A DNA stretch of 64,000 nucleotides, taken from Prorocentrum cordatum. Taxonomy: Eukaryota; Sar; Dinophyceae; Prorocentrales; Prorocentraceae. Where the stretch lies: contig CAUYUJ010014339.1 of assembly GCA_963575745.1 (NCBI GenBank), positions 298,380 to 362,379 on the forward strand, written 5' to 3'. Under the pieces are notes generated by a model that did not search any database, was not told the DNA's origin, and was given only the letters and a program-made list of their open reading frames with translations. Below, piece by piece: positions 32,281 to 42,207 of this stretch; positions within the stretch are counted from its first letter, which is position 1, and each line of letters opens with the position of its first letter. The position numbers were made by a program, and so were the translations under genes.

Positions 32281-33240
32281 CTCGGGGCGCTGTCGCGGGC
32301 TGCCCGTAGACATGGCGACGCGCCTTCGAATGTTTAGCTCCCGCACTGGAAAATGCAGGAAGGATGAAAGGAAGGTGGCTGGCGAGCTAGGCCTCAGTCG
32401 CTTCGTTCCTTGCAGTAGCAGGAAACAGGTTTAGTCATTTGTTTATCGAGCGCCGCGGCGTCATGGCGCTGGCAGCGCTGCATATTTAGGGTACCACCGA
32501 CAAAGACAGCACTCTTCGGTCTCCTCCCGTCACTTTCGTTGTCCTCCTCTGCCCCCATGCCACCCTGCCTCTGCGGCTGCCGCGCTGGCAGTTCGGCCCC
32601 CCACGCGCCCTTTTCCTGCCCTTCGTTCCCGCCCGCATGTCCTCCTCAAGCCTGGGCCCTCGTTCCTCGTTCTTTGGATGTTGTTTTGTGAATCGTGCCA
32701 GGTGAGCGCACCCGATGTAGCTTGCACAACGTATGACGGCGCCTGCACTGTCATTGTCCTGGCAAATTTGGGCCAACTCCTCATGTCACTTGACGCACAT
32801 GGGCTGGGTACGTCGCAAAGTAATGATGTTTATGCCATTATTAATTCCCATAGGAAAGGCGCCAAAGGGATCCGCGGGGCAGTCGGGCAAGGTCAACCGG
32901 CATCGAACCTGAAAATCCAACCTAGTCGAGATATGCGTCGGCTCGGGCCGCATTGGCACAGAACCGGAAACGAATCGGCTGCGCCAAAGTGCACAACATT
33001 GCCATGCGAACATCGGGCCGCGTCGGACCACCAGCAAATCGGGCCCGCCGGGACCGTCATCGAATCGGATGGACATGGACTCTGGTCGGGTCGTTCCTGT
33101 TTGGTGTCGGTCTGTCTTCTTCGAGAGCTCGAGAGAGATGGACCAAACAACAAACGACACCATCCCACCTGCAGCCCCAGGGGCTCAGCCAATACCAGGA
33201 AATCTGGCGTGGGCTCTTACGTGGTGTGCGCTACGGCCCC
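32281..33240. other. Non-repetitive stretch, no gene supported
   Basis: Contains a lone family-B-like half-arm at about 32820-32855 (GATGTTTATGCCATTATTAATTCCC). A plus-strand frame 32678-33253 and minus-strand frames overlap it, but none has a recognisable motif. Confidence 0.45.
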
Positions 33241-33270
33241 CGATGGGCCGTAGTGCAACTTGAGCGGCCG

Positions 33271-33445
33271 TAGGTGAACGTTTTCTTATTCGGCGTTTGG
33301 TGAACGTTTTCTTAGTCGGCGTTTCGACGTTGGTGAACGTTTTCTTATTCGGCGTTTCGACGTTGGTGAACGTTTTCTTATTCGGCGTAGGGTGGTGTCG
33401 TTTGGTGAACGTTTTCTTATTCGGCGTCTCGACATTGGGCGGAAG
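33271..33445. repeat. 33-bp minisatellite, five units
   Basis: GGTGAACGTTTTCTTATTCG followed by GCGTTTCGACGTT, repeated five times, with a short first unit and an AGGGTGGTGTC insertion in the fourth. Because 33 is a multiple of three, every frame reads an 11-residue repeat (VNVFLFGVSTL on plus; NVETPNKKTFT on minus). The flanks contain GGCCGTAG words. Confidence 0.9.
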
Positions 33446-33695
33446 GGGAAGGGGAGGGGCGGGGGGTCCGGCTCCAGACCTCTGCTTCACGCGTCTGTTT
33501 GCCACAGTGCGTCCAATGGGGGACACTCCACCGGCTTTGAACAGGCGCCAGAAACAGCCACGATCTGGTCCATGGGGGGGTGGGTAAGGGGTGCAAGGGC
33601 CCGCGCCGATCGGCAAAGCACTGAAGAAGAAGAAGACGATCATCTGTTGTTTGGTCGAGAGAGGCCCCGCCCCGTGGGCCGTAGCACAACACTAG

Positions 33696-33869
33696 AGGCC
33701 TCCTGGACGGGGTCGGAGGATCGCGCCGCATCGGCGATGCATCGGCGACGCAATGGCGACGTCGGCGGCGTGGAGAACATCGGGATCCACCACGAGCCGC
33801 ATCGCCAACGCATCGGCGACGAGGCGCGATCCTCCGGCCCCATCTACTCAGACCCTATCTAGGAGGCCT
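33696..33869. mobile_element. Family A hairpin element, copy 4
   Basis: AGGCCTCCTGGACGGGGTCG ... GACCCTATCTAGGAGGCCT, with GATCGCGCCGCATCGGCGATG and its inverse inside. Both flanks have GGCCGTAGC.CA words, as if it landed in an older repeat. Confidence 0.8.
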
Positions 33870-34984
33870 AGAGCTACGGCATCCCTGTGGGCCGTAGCGC
33901 ATCATGGATGGCCGTAGGTGGGGTGTTGCCGTGTGGTTTCGTGCGCCGCCAGAGTGTGACCGCATGCCACTGCTGCTGGGTCGTGCTCCGAAGCGGCGGA
34001 CGTGGGCATACTCTGGTGGTGGAATCTTGGTCGAGAGAGGCCCTGCCTCATGGAGCCCGCCTGGCGGGCGGCGCGACCGCGCACGGCGGGGCGAGCCGGG
34101 CACCGTGCCCGGGGGCGGGGGCGGGGCGGGGCGCCTGCTGCCGAGGTCCGCCGCGGGCGGGCCCCGCTGCAGCAGCGAGCCCCAGTCCCAGAACACGCCC
34201 ACCTCTCCAGGGAGCAGCACACTACACCCTGCGAAATGCTCATAGTCTCAGAACTTGAATAAAAACCCAACATTTCCATCAAAATCTTAGGATTTTCATT
34301 GAAAAATTAAGAATAATCGAGACTCTGGCCGAAAACTTAAGTTTTCTTAAGCATCGCCTAAGGTGTACTCTCGCAGTGATCGCCCCGACGAGCGAAGCCG
34401 CCCCGTCCGCGCGCCCCGGGGGAGTGCTCCAGCAGGGCAGGGCTGCTTGGCAAAACGCCCAGGGCCAGTCAGCAAACGCCAATTATCGGGGTCGGGGTGT
34501 TTTTCCCTCCCTTGATCGGCGACTCCGAAGGGTGTGGTTTGCAAAGAGTGCCGTTTACAATCGGCACCCTGGGGGGCACCATGGGGGTCGGGCGGGTACC
34601 TCGATTGAGTTCTCCGCCGCGCCCCGACGAGGCCCGACGAGGACACTGTCGTGCCCTCCAGGCCCCCACGGCGCCGATCGCAAACCGCACTCCGGCGTAG
34701 CCACACCCTCCAGGATCGATCCGCATCGAAGCGGGAACAAAAACGATCGAATAGGAGAGTGCGCCGGATCGGGACGCCTCGGCCCGGGATCGGGATCGGA
34801 TCGGATCGGCTGAGCCAAGGGGCAAAGAAACCGCCATGCAGGCATCGGGCAGCAGCCGATCGTAGGGAGAACTTGAGCAGGGACCGACCGTCCCGGCATT
34901 CCTAAGGAGTCCTACCACGAGATGCTCTTAGAACACCAAAACGTTCCAAGAACAAAAACAATGTTCTTAGAACATAATCGGGGA
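33870..34984. other. Mostly non-repetitive stretch, no gene supported
   Basis: 34250-34340 is AT-rich (AAAAACCCAACATTTCC, GAAAAATTAAGAAT). GTTCTTAGAAC-type palindromes occur near 34926, 34965, 35152 and 35205. No frame has a credible product. Confidence 0.4.
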
Positions 34985-35150
34985 TGTACAGACCCCCCTT
35001 TAGTAAAACATGGTTTAGTGAAAACGACCTAAGGCCCAAACCTGGCGGGCGCGAGCCGAGAAAATGTCGGCCGCGGCGCCCTCTCGAGAACCGAAAACGG
35101 ACAATTCACTTATCGACGTGTCACTGTTGGGGGTTCTGTCCACCCCCGAT
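34985..35150. repeat. Family J short repeat
   Basis: CCCCCCTTTAGTAAAACATG, GTGAAAACGACCTAAGGCCC, CTCTCGAGAACCGAAAACGG, ATCGACGTGTCACTG and GTCCACCCCCGA correspond to the last part of the long copies at 28983 and 41581, diverged. Confidence 0.6.
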
Positions 35151-35347
35151 TCTTAGAACAGAAACCCGACGTGCTAAAACAGGACAGTCCCAGCCAGACA
35201 CGTTCTAAGAACGCCGTCGGGTCCGACATCGGGCTGGCCGAGCTCGGCGTCGCAGCGGTCGGATCGAAATGGGGCCCTGCCGCTCGCGAGAGGCGGACAG
35301 GATCCTCGGCCGGCGGCCAGGAAGCACGCTGCGCGGGCTCTGTTTGG

Positions 35348-35551
35348 ACGCCCGAAATGGGTACCAACAAAAATGGGTACAATGCCCAACAGCCAATGTT
35401 GTCCCAAACCAACAGCGGCCGCTGCTGGGCAGGCGGCCTCCTGTCTCGAAGGGACACAGGCCGAGGCGGCGTGGACAGCGAGCCCTGTTCAAAATGAACA
35501 AGATCCGCTGTTGGGCATTGTACCCATTCTTTCAGTACCCATTTCGTGCGT
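35348..35551. mobile_element. Hairpin element with AAATGGGTAC arms
   Basis: Left arm ACGCCCGAAATGGGTACC, AATGGGTACAATGCCCAACA; right arm TGTTGGGCATTGTACCCATT, GTACCCATTTCGTGCGT. About 45 bases inverted with few mismatches; loop GC-rich. Confidence 0.75.
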
Positions 35552-35608
35552 GCAGACTATGGATCGATGGCCCCCCCCTCCCCCCATTCCCAGCGCCCCG
35601 CGGTCGCG

Positions 35609-35790
35609 TAAACTCTAGAAAGAGAGGCACGAACAGTACAGTCAACCCGTATAGCAAGGATGCGGGATAAGGATGCAAGGGCCTTGGCTGCCGTGTCAAC
35701 TCTAGAAAGAGAAGCATGAACTGTACAGTCAACCCGTATAGCAAGGATGCGGGATAAGGATGCAAGGGCCTTGGCTGTCCATCTCGAAGC
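35609..35790. repeat. Two tandem copies of an ~89-bp unit
   Basis: AACTCTAGAAAGAGAGGCAC, GAACAGTACAGTCAACCCGT, ATAGCAAGGATGCGGGATAA and GGATGCAAGGGCCTTGGCTG are repeated back to back with four or five differences. Confidence 0.85.
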
Positions 35791-35954
35791 TTCCCGAGCG
35801 GGGCGAGGCAAGGATGCGAGGGTACCCTTGGGAAGGTTGCCCATCCTTACTCTGCGGATTGACTGTATCAGGTTTTCTGCCGATGCTTTCTGTTCGAGTG
35901 TTTTCCTCTGTCATTTGTCCTGACAGGCAACGACTGGTGGAGCTGGCGAAGCTC

Positions 35955-36109
35955 AGGTCGGGAATATTCTCCTGCAGGCGGATGTTGGACGACAATGTTT
36001 TCAAAGTCAAACAATCATCAAGCATATTTTGGAAAAGTCAGAATTTCGTCTCCAGACTATTGTTGGATTGTTTTTCGACGCTCCTCCTGTAGAGGGACGT
36101 GCCCGACTT
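35955..36109. mobile_element. Family D hairpin element, copy 4
   Basis: AGGTCGGGAATATTCTCCTG left, AGAGGGACGTGCCCGACTT right; AT-rich interior with AGACTATTGTTGGATTG. Confidence 0.65.
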
Positions 36110-36245
36110 CAGTCTAAGCGGGAAAAGCCTTGACCTGGAGTCAGCGCTGCCTCGCGGACAGATCGCCGGCCCCGCCGACTGGGAAACCCCAAACCTTCCT
36201 GGGATGGGCGAAGGGCTCGAGCCCCCCCCCATTGGCGAGGAACTG

Positions 36246-36376
36246 GCCATCCCTCGGACGTCCATTTCCTGTGTTTTTTTTCGGTTTCGTGCGTGGTTTT
36301 TTCGCCAAATGATCAAGGATGCTTCTCGATGGTCCTGGCCGAAGGAAAAATGCACACGTCTAAGCGATGCCAAGGG
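36246..36376. mobile_element. Family C element, copy 3
   Basis: TGGCCATCCCTCGGACGTCC ... ACACGTCTAAGCGATGCCA, one or two substitutions in each end relative to copies 1 and 2. Confidence 0.8.
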
Positions 36377-36618
36377 AATGGGCGATTGGGGGTCGATGCT
36401 TGCCCTCTGGACTCACTCCCCCGCTGACGTTGCCTCTGAGAGCCTCTGGGCACAGGGAAAGGCTGCGCCAACAACGCCAAGGCGGGGAGGTGCGAGGAGC
36501 AAGGGGAGTCTCCCTGGTGGAGCGGCCCCCCCCCTCTCGCTCGAAACATCCCCGGCCTCCAGCTCGGGGAGGCATCGTGGACCTCCTCGCTGGAGGTGGC
36601 CCACCTGGTGATGTTGTT

Positions 36619-36815
36619 AGGGGAACGAAAATGACACAAACAGAACAACTCGGGGGTTTTGCGGATTTCTTGGATCCGCGCTGGACCCCCCTCCCTGGCG
36701 CGAAGAGTGCGCCAAGGGGCGGCGCCAGCGGCGCCGCCAGAGGGGCCCTGGCGCGCATCCAAGAAATCCGCGCGGAGCGTCACAAAAGTTTATGCTTATG
36801 GCGGTGTTTCTTCTT
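36619..36815. mobile_element. Family B element, copy 5
   Basis: AGGGGAACGAAAATGACAC start; GGATTTCTTGGATCCGCGC / CCAAGAAATCCGCGCGGAG arms; GGCGGCGCCAGCGGCGCCGCC core. The right end is degenerate and runs to family A copy 5. Confidence 0.75.
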
Positions 36816-36826
36816 CGAGGGATTAG

Positions 36827-37053
36827 AGGCCTCCTTGATGGGGTCGGAGTAGATGGGGTCGGAAGATCGCGCCGCAACGCCGATACATCGGCGATGCATC
36901 GGCGATGCACCGGCGATGCATCATCGACGTTGGCGATGCATCGGCGGCGTCGGCGTGGAGAAGTCGAGCTCTGGATCGAGCCGTATCGTCGATGCATCGG
37001 GGATGCGGCGCGATCCTCCGACCCCATCTAATCTGACCCCATCTGGGAGGCCT
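36827..37053. mobile_element. Family A hairpin element, copy 5
   Basis: AGGCCTCCTTGATGGGGTCG ... TGACCCCATCTGGGAGGCCT, with three or four GATGCATCGGCG units on the left and GATGCGGCGCGATCCTCCG on the right. Confidence 0.8.
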
Positions 37054-37337
37054 AGAGGGATGCGGATGGGGATGGGGATCGGTTGCACGATACGGACGTC
37101 CCGCGGCATCGCGCGCGCCGTCTGTGCTGGGCGCGCAGCCGGGGGGAAAGGGGTACGGACCACGGCCACGACCCTCTGGTCGGGCATGAGAGAGAACAAA
37201 AAGTCAAACAATACTCAGACATGCGGTAAATGTTTCGCCGAATCTGCGACGAGGGCGTGGAATGTTCGTAAGATCTTCGAACCTTCTACGGATTTCGAAG
37301 TTTCAAGGAAAAAGCACCTGGGGGTATATCAATTCTG

Positions 37338-37517
37338 TACAGTAGGGGCCCGACCACAAGAAACCTTCCACAAGAAACCCAACCCTGAGACCCCAGGATG
37401 TCCATTGAGTCTTGGTGCGGGAGCGACACGCTCGCCGTTGCAAAACCATCGACGCCCGAGAAGCCCAGGGCACCCTGGAGGCGAGCAGGGTGCTCCTTGG
37501 CATGGGTCTCCACTGTA
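37338..37517. mobile_element. Family G element, copy 2 (TACAGT...ACTGTA)
   Basis: Begins TACAGTAGGGGCCCGACC and ends GGGTCTCCACTGTA, with TA at both edges. It matches 855-997 at both ends, with a central insertion of about 40 bases (GCGGGAGCGACACGCTCG). Confidence 0.7.
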
Positions 37518-37684
37518 GTCGATCTCCTACGCGAAGGAAGGGGGCCGGTCGAGGCAGCGGCGGTGCTCCCCGGCGACTATGGCACCTCATCTGTGTGCGC
37601 TCCTCGGCGCCAAGGCCGGGGCGAACACGAAACATAAGCCTCGGGAGGTCCGCGCTGCAGTCGGACCGAGTAGGCCAGAAGAGA

Positions 37685-38330
37685 GCACCCCCAACTCATG
37701 GGGGGGCGACCCAGGTTAGGGGGACAAAAACGTTAGGGATACAATTTTGTCCCTGCAGATCTGCCAGACCAAACCGCCCAGATTCTCAGTATCCGTGATA
37801 CAGAAAAGTGGACCTCGGTGAGGCCACGTCTTCACTGGGTTATGAAGATTAAGGGGTTCTTCTACTCCATGAACTTTACCCAGCACGTACCCGCCTAGCA
37901 GCCCCAACCTGGCGGGATGGACATACAGTCGGACCTGAGCCAGAAACACCTCCCTCAATATGAAGGGGCCCCAGGAAACACAAATAAATACACACAGATG
38001 CAAAGACCCCCCATAGTTTCCCATATGTTCTGCGTTTCTGTCTTCCCGCCCCCTTCCCATATGTTCCTATACTTCCCTTGGAAATCCAGGACTGATTGTG
38101 TCTGTGTCTTTTTCCCCTCCTGAATACAGTCGGACCCGAGCCAGACACATCTCCCTCAATAACATGAGGCCCTCCGCCGGCCACAAAACAAACCGAACTT
38201 CCAAGGGTGCCCTCGCCCAGGATATGCGCAAGAGCATCCCAACCAACACGAAGAAGACTAGGGCACCCTCCCCGAACCGACCTCGCTCTGATACCTCGGC
38301 CCCACCGTATTCGATTCCCTTGTCGGCCAC
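37685..38330. repeat. Family I composite element, copy 2
   Basis: Collinear with 26500-27340. Contains ACATACAGTCGGACCTGAGC (37921) and AATACAGTCGGACCCGAGC (38123) on either side of a family O repeat, so family O seems inserted between two TACAGTCGGAC ends. Confidence 0.6.
37960..38112. repeat. Family O repeat, copy 3
   Basis: GAAGGGGCCCCAGGAAACAC, CCCCATAGTTTCCCATATG, GTTTCTGTCTTCCC, CTTGGAAATCCAGGACTG, ATTGTGTCTGTGTC. Also found at 30303-30475 and partly at 2837-2952. Confidence 0.65.
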
Positions 38331-38337
38331 GCGTAAG

Positions 38338-38521
38338 TACAGTCGGGGCGCTGACCTAAGGAACCCCAAATAAGGAACGAGGCCTCTCTTTTCCATAAGT
38401 TAAACTTCGATTTCCGATCGGAAACATAAGGAAAACCTGAGGCAAGCAGTGAAACACTTAATTAAGGAACGAGGAGCCCCTCCCCAACCAAAAGGGTTCC
38501 TTCTTCAGGGCTCCGACTGTA
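38338..38521. mobile_element. Family H element, copy 2
   Basis: TACAGTCGGGGCGCTGACC ... AGGGCTCCGACTGTA. The sequence before it (CTCCCCGAACCGACCTCG...GGCCACGCGTAAG, 38261-38337) is repeated after it (38522-38600), so it lies between two copies of the same ~78-base segment. Confidence 0.8.
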
Positions 38522-38904
38522 GGGTACCCTCCCCGAACCGACCTCGATCTGATACCTCGGTCCCACCGTATTCGCGATTCCCTTGTCGGCCACGCGCAAG
38601 TAGGAGTGACGCTGGGCAGAAATGACCTTGTTGGTGTGCGCGGCTTGCGGGGACGGCAGGGATGCCTGACCGCGCGAGGCCAATGCCGGGGGGCCCCAAC
38701 CGGAGGTCAACCTGGCGGCGAAGGACCGCTCTTACGTGAAGGGGGGACGTTAGGGGGGGGACCAACTCAGGATGGGAAATATCGAGATGGAACCAGCGAT
38801 ACATCGCCGATAACTCGTCGATAGGCCCCGGGTAGCGGATCCGCACGTTCCCGGGCGGGGTGGCCTATCGGGCCCCTATTGGCGATGAATGGGCGATTGG
38901 TCGG
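38522..38904. other. Repeat-flanked stretch, no gene supported
   Basis: 38522-38600 duplicates 38261-38337. The remainder has a short CGATACATCGCCGAT word (38795), like the family A interior, but no complete element or gene. Confidence 0.45.
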
Positions 38905-39072
38905 CGGTGGACAAACCTCCCTTTAGAAACCTCCCCTTAATGAAAACGGCCTGGGACCGAAACCGACGGACCTGGACCCGCAAAACTGACGGCCGCGACG
39001 CCCTCTCGCGAACCGAAAACGGCCGATTCCTTAATCGACGTGTCAGGGTAGGACGTCTATCCACCTCCGAAA
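38905..39072. repeat. Family J short repeat, copy at 38.9 kb
   Basis: AAACCTCCCTTTAGAAACCT, CTTAATGAAAACGGCCTGGG, CTCTCGCGAACCGAAAACGG, CTTAATCGACGTGTCAGGG, TCTATCCACCTCCGA. Confidence 0.7.
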
Positions 39073-39073
39073 T

Positions 39074-39232
39074 GGGAGTGGGGCCACATGCGAACCCTAC
39101 CCCTACACCCCACGATTTCTGAAGGGGAAGGGTGGGGTTCACTTCGCTCGGGAGCTCCCGAACGAAGTGAACCACACCCTCCCCCTCAGAAATCGTGGGG
39201 GGTAGGGGTAGGGTTCGCATGTGGCCCCCCGT
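39074..39232. mobile_element. Near-perfect palindrome, ~75-base arms
   Basis: Left arm GGGGCCACATGCGAACCC, TACCCCTACACCCCACGATT, GGTTCACTTCGCTCGGGAGC; right arm is its complement (CCGAACGAAGTGAACC, AATCGTGGGGGGTAGGGGTA, GGGTTCGCATGTGGCCCC). There is almost no loop; the centre is GGGAGCTCCC at about 39153. Few mismatches suggest a recent origin. Confidence 0.85.
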
Positions 39233-40280
39233 GGGAGTCAATGAACCCCCCTCTAAGCCCATCCCCCCTGTAGCGTCGCCCCCTGGTTTCCGGGCCATAC
39301 CTCGGCTCTCCGACGCCCGTTCTCGGGGCGAGCCGGGCACCCCCCGAGAACGCTCCCGGCGGGGCGCTGCTGCTGGAGAGGACGCCGCAGCTGGAAAGCG
39401 CCGAGCACCGGCGAGAGCGTCCAGAGGCCTCAGGCGTAGAGCCGCCCCTGTCATGCTGCCCCTCGTGCGAGCGGCTGATACTTAGAGGGAAGAGAACTAT
39501 GATTATGCACCGATTCTGGCCAGGCCCACCCTGAGCCCAGGATCGGCACCTACGCCCTCTGCCTCGGCCAGGAAGGTGTATGCACCGATCCTGGGTCAAG
39601 GATGGGCCCTGCCAGGATCGGTGCCTGTGTCTAGTTCTCTCCGCCCGGATAGATTCGGCGCCCCCGAGCCTCGGCGAATCCGCGGAAGCGGCCCGCGGCG
39701 GGAGCCTGCCGAAACTTGGCCGACTCCGCGTCCAACGTCCGCGCGAGCAGGTCCAGCTGAATGCCCTCGCCGGCAGTCAAGATCAATCAGCATCGAATCG
39801 GGAACTCGGACCGGAGCTCCGCGGGCGAAGAGCGGCCTAGCATAACCTTTCTCCGCCGTCGGGGGCGCCTGCCCCCCGAGGAGCTTGCAGAGGTTGCACC
39901 CCCACGGTGAAACGCAGGTGTATGAACTTTGCGGCCTCCCGTGGGGCGGGCATCCCGGACGGCGGAAAAGCTTAGGATAGATCGTTACTCACACGCCAAG
40001 AAGCGGAAACGGAGAGAGCAAAAGGTACCGATGCCGCTACTCCCCGGCCCTCTCCCAGGGTCCGTTCTGACCAGGATCTCGAGGTGGATCCAGCGGTGGC
40101 GACGAGGGCCTCCCAGGAGGCCGAAAAAGGAGATAACGAGCAAAGGGTAGCAATATGGGTACTTGTTCATCCTCTGAGGAAAGTGCGCCGGATCGCCTGC
40201 ATCGCCACGGCGTCCGCGTCGAGCTGGATCGGCTGCACTCGGATGCACAACGGCGCTGTGCAAACGTGGGGCCGCATCGG
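39233..40280. other. Stretch with short inverted words, no gene supported
   Basis: ATGCACCGATCCTGGG...CAAGGATGGGCCCTGCCAGG near 39574-39620 forms a small hairpin with neighbouring GATCGGTGCC, and resembles words near 50230-50290. Several overlapping frames exist; none is convincing. Confidence 0.4.
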
Positions 40281-40795
40281 CGGGCAATGCTTCTGTCCAT
40301 ATCCTCTGTAATATGGAATTTCGGGCTCCCTTCCCCAGAAACCCAAGGCGCACTGGATACGGATAAGTTGGTCGATGCTGATCCGTATCCAGTGCGACTC
40401 GGCCTTGTGGAGCCTCTTCCAAGACAGTCCTAGACGCACTGGAGAAATCTTGCCCCCAAGGAAGTCGAAGTCGAATCGAATCGGGCGGGGGGCCGAGCTG
40501 GGCACCGAATCGGATCGGTCGAATCGAAGTTGGTGTTGGCAGAGGGCGACTCCTGTCCTGAGGAGAGCACGTGTGCGGGCAAGACTTGTGTCCGTATCCA
40601 CTGTAGCTTGGAGTTTCTGGCTCCCTGCCCAAGAACCCCAAGGCGCGCTGGATATGGATACGAATATGGCCCCTGTAGAGGCTCGAGGTTTGTCCATATC
40701 CGGTGCGCCGCGGCCTCGCGATGCCCCTTCCAAGAAAATCCAAGACGCACTGGATATGGATATAACTATTGCCCGCACACCTGGGCGGCCGCGGT
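40281..40795. repeat. Two copies of a ~180-base repeat with TGGATATGGATA ends
   Basis: Each copy has GTCC.TATCC.CTGTA, TTGGAGTTTCTGGCTCCC, CCAAGGCGCGCTGGATATGG, an inner TATCC-GTGCG inverse, CCTTCCAAGA and CCAAGACGCACTGGATATGG. The copies run 40281-40470 and 40585-40795, separated by ~115 bases with a short AATCGAATCGG run. GGATACGGAT / ATCCGTATCC pairs make hairpins. Confidence 0.7.
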
Positions 40796-40885
40796 GACCC
40801 CCAGCCTGCCCCCGGCTGCCGAGAGGCGCGCCCCGAGGCTCCCCAAAATCGCAGGGGGCCAGAGGAAACCCTGTTGGGCCTGTCC

Positions 40886-41060
40886 TCCACCACCACCATA
40901 AGTTGGAGGAGGGGGATGGGGTCCTCCTCCTCCTCCTCCTCGTCCTCCTCCTCCTCTTCGTCCTCCTCCTCCTCTTCGTCCTCCTCCTCCTCTTCGTCCT
41001 CCTCCTCCTCTTCGTCCTCCTTCCCCTTCCCCCCTCCAACTTATGGTGGTGGCGGTGGAA
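40886..41060. mobile_element. Hairpin element with a (CTC)nTTCG core
   Basis: Left end TCCACCACCACCATAAGTTG, GAGGAGGGGGA; right end TCCCCCCTCCAACTTATGG, TGGTGGCGGTGGA. Between the ~32-base arms is a minisatellite of TCCTCCTCCTCCTCTTCG units (about five). A microsatellite is thus enclosed by transposon ends. Confidence 0.8.
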
Positions 41061-41069
41061 AACACGCCC

Positions 41070-41400
41070 ATCAAACCCAGGTCAATACGTAGGCACGGCG
41101 GAGCCGAGTTCGGATGAGGACACATCGGGGGCCTCTGAGGAGCTGGAGGGCCTGGAGGATGCATCGGGCGCCGCGGCCGTCTCCGAGCGCTCCAAGGCGC
41201 TCTGCAACAAGGCACACCCCGAAGAGGCGCGCTCTGATGTGATTCTACTGACCCGCGGCCACGGAGGACGGGTCACAGTCGCTTCTCGAGGGGGCAGTTC
41301 TTCGCCCGGGATCCCTTTTAGCTGCGCCCGGGGCCCGATCACGGCCCCCGAGAGCCAGAATCTGGGAAAGCACGCCTGTTGAAAATCAAATAGACGGCCA
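41070..41400. other. Possible exon, strand unresolved
   Basis: Moderate-complexity GC-rich sequence open on both strands. The plus reading includes ERSKALCNKAHPEEARSDV before a stop at 41380. On the minus strand a CTATTTGATTTTCAACAG word ending near 41386 looks like an intron 3' end. I cannot choose between them. Confidence 0.2.
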
Positions 41401-41580
41401 CATCGATGTACACCTTGATCCAATCCGAGACGGAGAAGCAAAACTCCTACCGATGAGTACCCCTACTGCCCTGACCTCTCCCTCGGTGCGTTCGGATCTG
41501 ATTTTTTTTGAGGCGAAGCCGGCCGGAGCGACGAGGGCCTCCCAGGAGGCCCCACAGAAGCCCCCAACGAGGCAGGGATG

Positions 41581-41985
41581 GCGACAGTGGTTCCTCCCCC
41601 TCTGACTTGGCGGCGCGCGCGAGGGGGTGGAGCGAGGGGGGAGGGCTCCTCAGGAGGCGGCTGCTTCTTCGAAGGCGCCGGCCACACATCTTGTGGACGA
41701 GGCCCGCGCCTCCTGAGAAGCAGGGGTGCTTCTCAGAAGCCCTCCCCCCTCCCCCCCGCTCCCCCTCGAGCTGCGCGTGGCTGACCGGCAACAAGCCTGC
41801 CCGAACTTCGGCGGAGGACAAACCTCCCTTGAGTAAACCTCCCCTTAGTGAAAACGGCCTGGGACCGACACCGACCGACCTGGACCCGCAAAAGTGACGG
41901 CCGCGACGCCCTCTCGCGAACCGAAAACGGCCAATTCCTTAATCGACGCGTCAAGGTAGGAGGTCTCTATCCACCCCCGAGAACT
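41581..41985. repeat. Family J long repeat, copy 2
   Basis: Matches 28983-29390 almost base for base through GGCGGCGCGCGCGAGGGG, CTTCTTCGAAGGCGCCGGCC, TTGTGGACGAGGCCCGCGCC and CTTCTCAGAAGCCCTCCCCC, then GGCCTGGGACCGACACCGAC. It ends at the edge of a coding fragment. Confidence 0.75.
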
Positions 41986-42207
41986 CCTCCCGCGCCCGGC
42001 CTCGGGGTCCGGGTGCTCCGGGCTGTCCCAGCACATCGACACGGCCACCACGGGGAGCAGCCCGTCGGGCCCGCCCTCGCCGCTGGCCCGCCAGGCCTCC
42101 CGCAGCTCGGCGGCGCCCACGAAGGCCGCCTCCGGCAGCTCCTGCCGCCGCGGCAGCGCGCGGCCGCGCTGCTGGACCTCGGCTCGGGTCGGGCGAGAGG
42201 GGGGCAC
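41986..42207 (-). pseudogene. Exon-like fragment with a SMCWDSPEHPDP motif
   Basis: Minus-strand open sequence reading EVQQRGRALPRRQELPEAAF and then LLPVVAVSMCWDSPEHPDP. All third positions are G or C. From memory, a [ILV]S.(C/G)W.S.EHPDP motif is common in a dinoflagellate-specific protein family of unknown function, many with several copies per genome. The reading ends where family J begins (41985), so the gene appears cut by the repeat. Upstream (beyond 42207) no start codon or continuation is clear. Probably a single exon or a pseudogene remnant. Confidence 0.5.

Noticed and set aside
32300-32430. 40-codon frame starting MATRLRMFSSRTGK
   Set aside because: Short, with no supporting flank signal or family resemblance.
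32678-33253. 191-codon plus-strand frame
   Set aside because: Contains a stray family-B half-arm, has no recognisable motif, and is contradicted by equally long frames on the minus strand.
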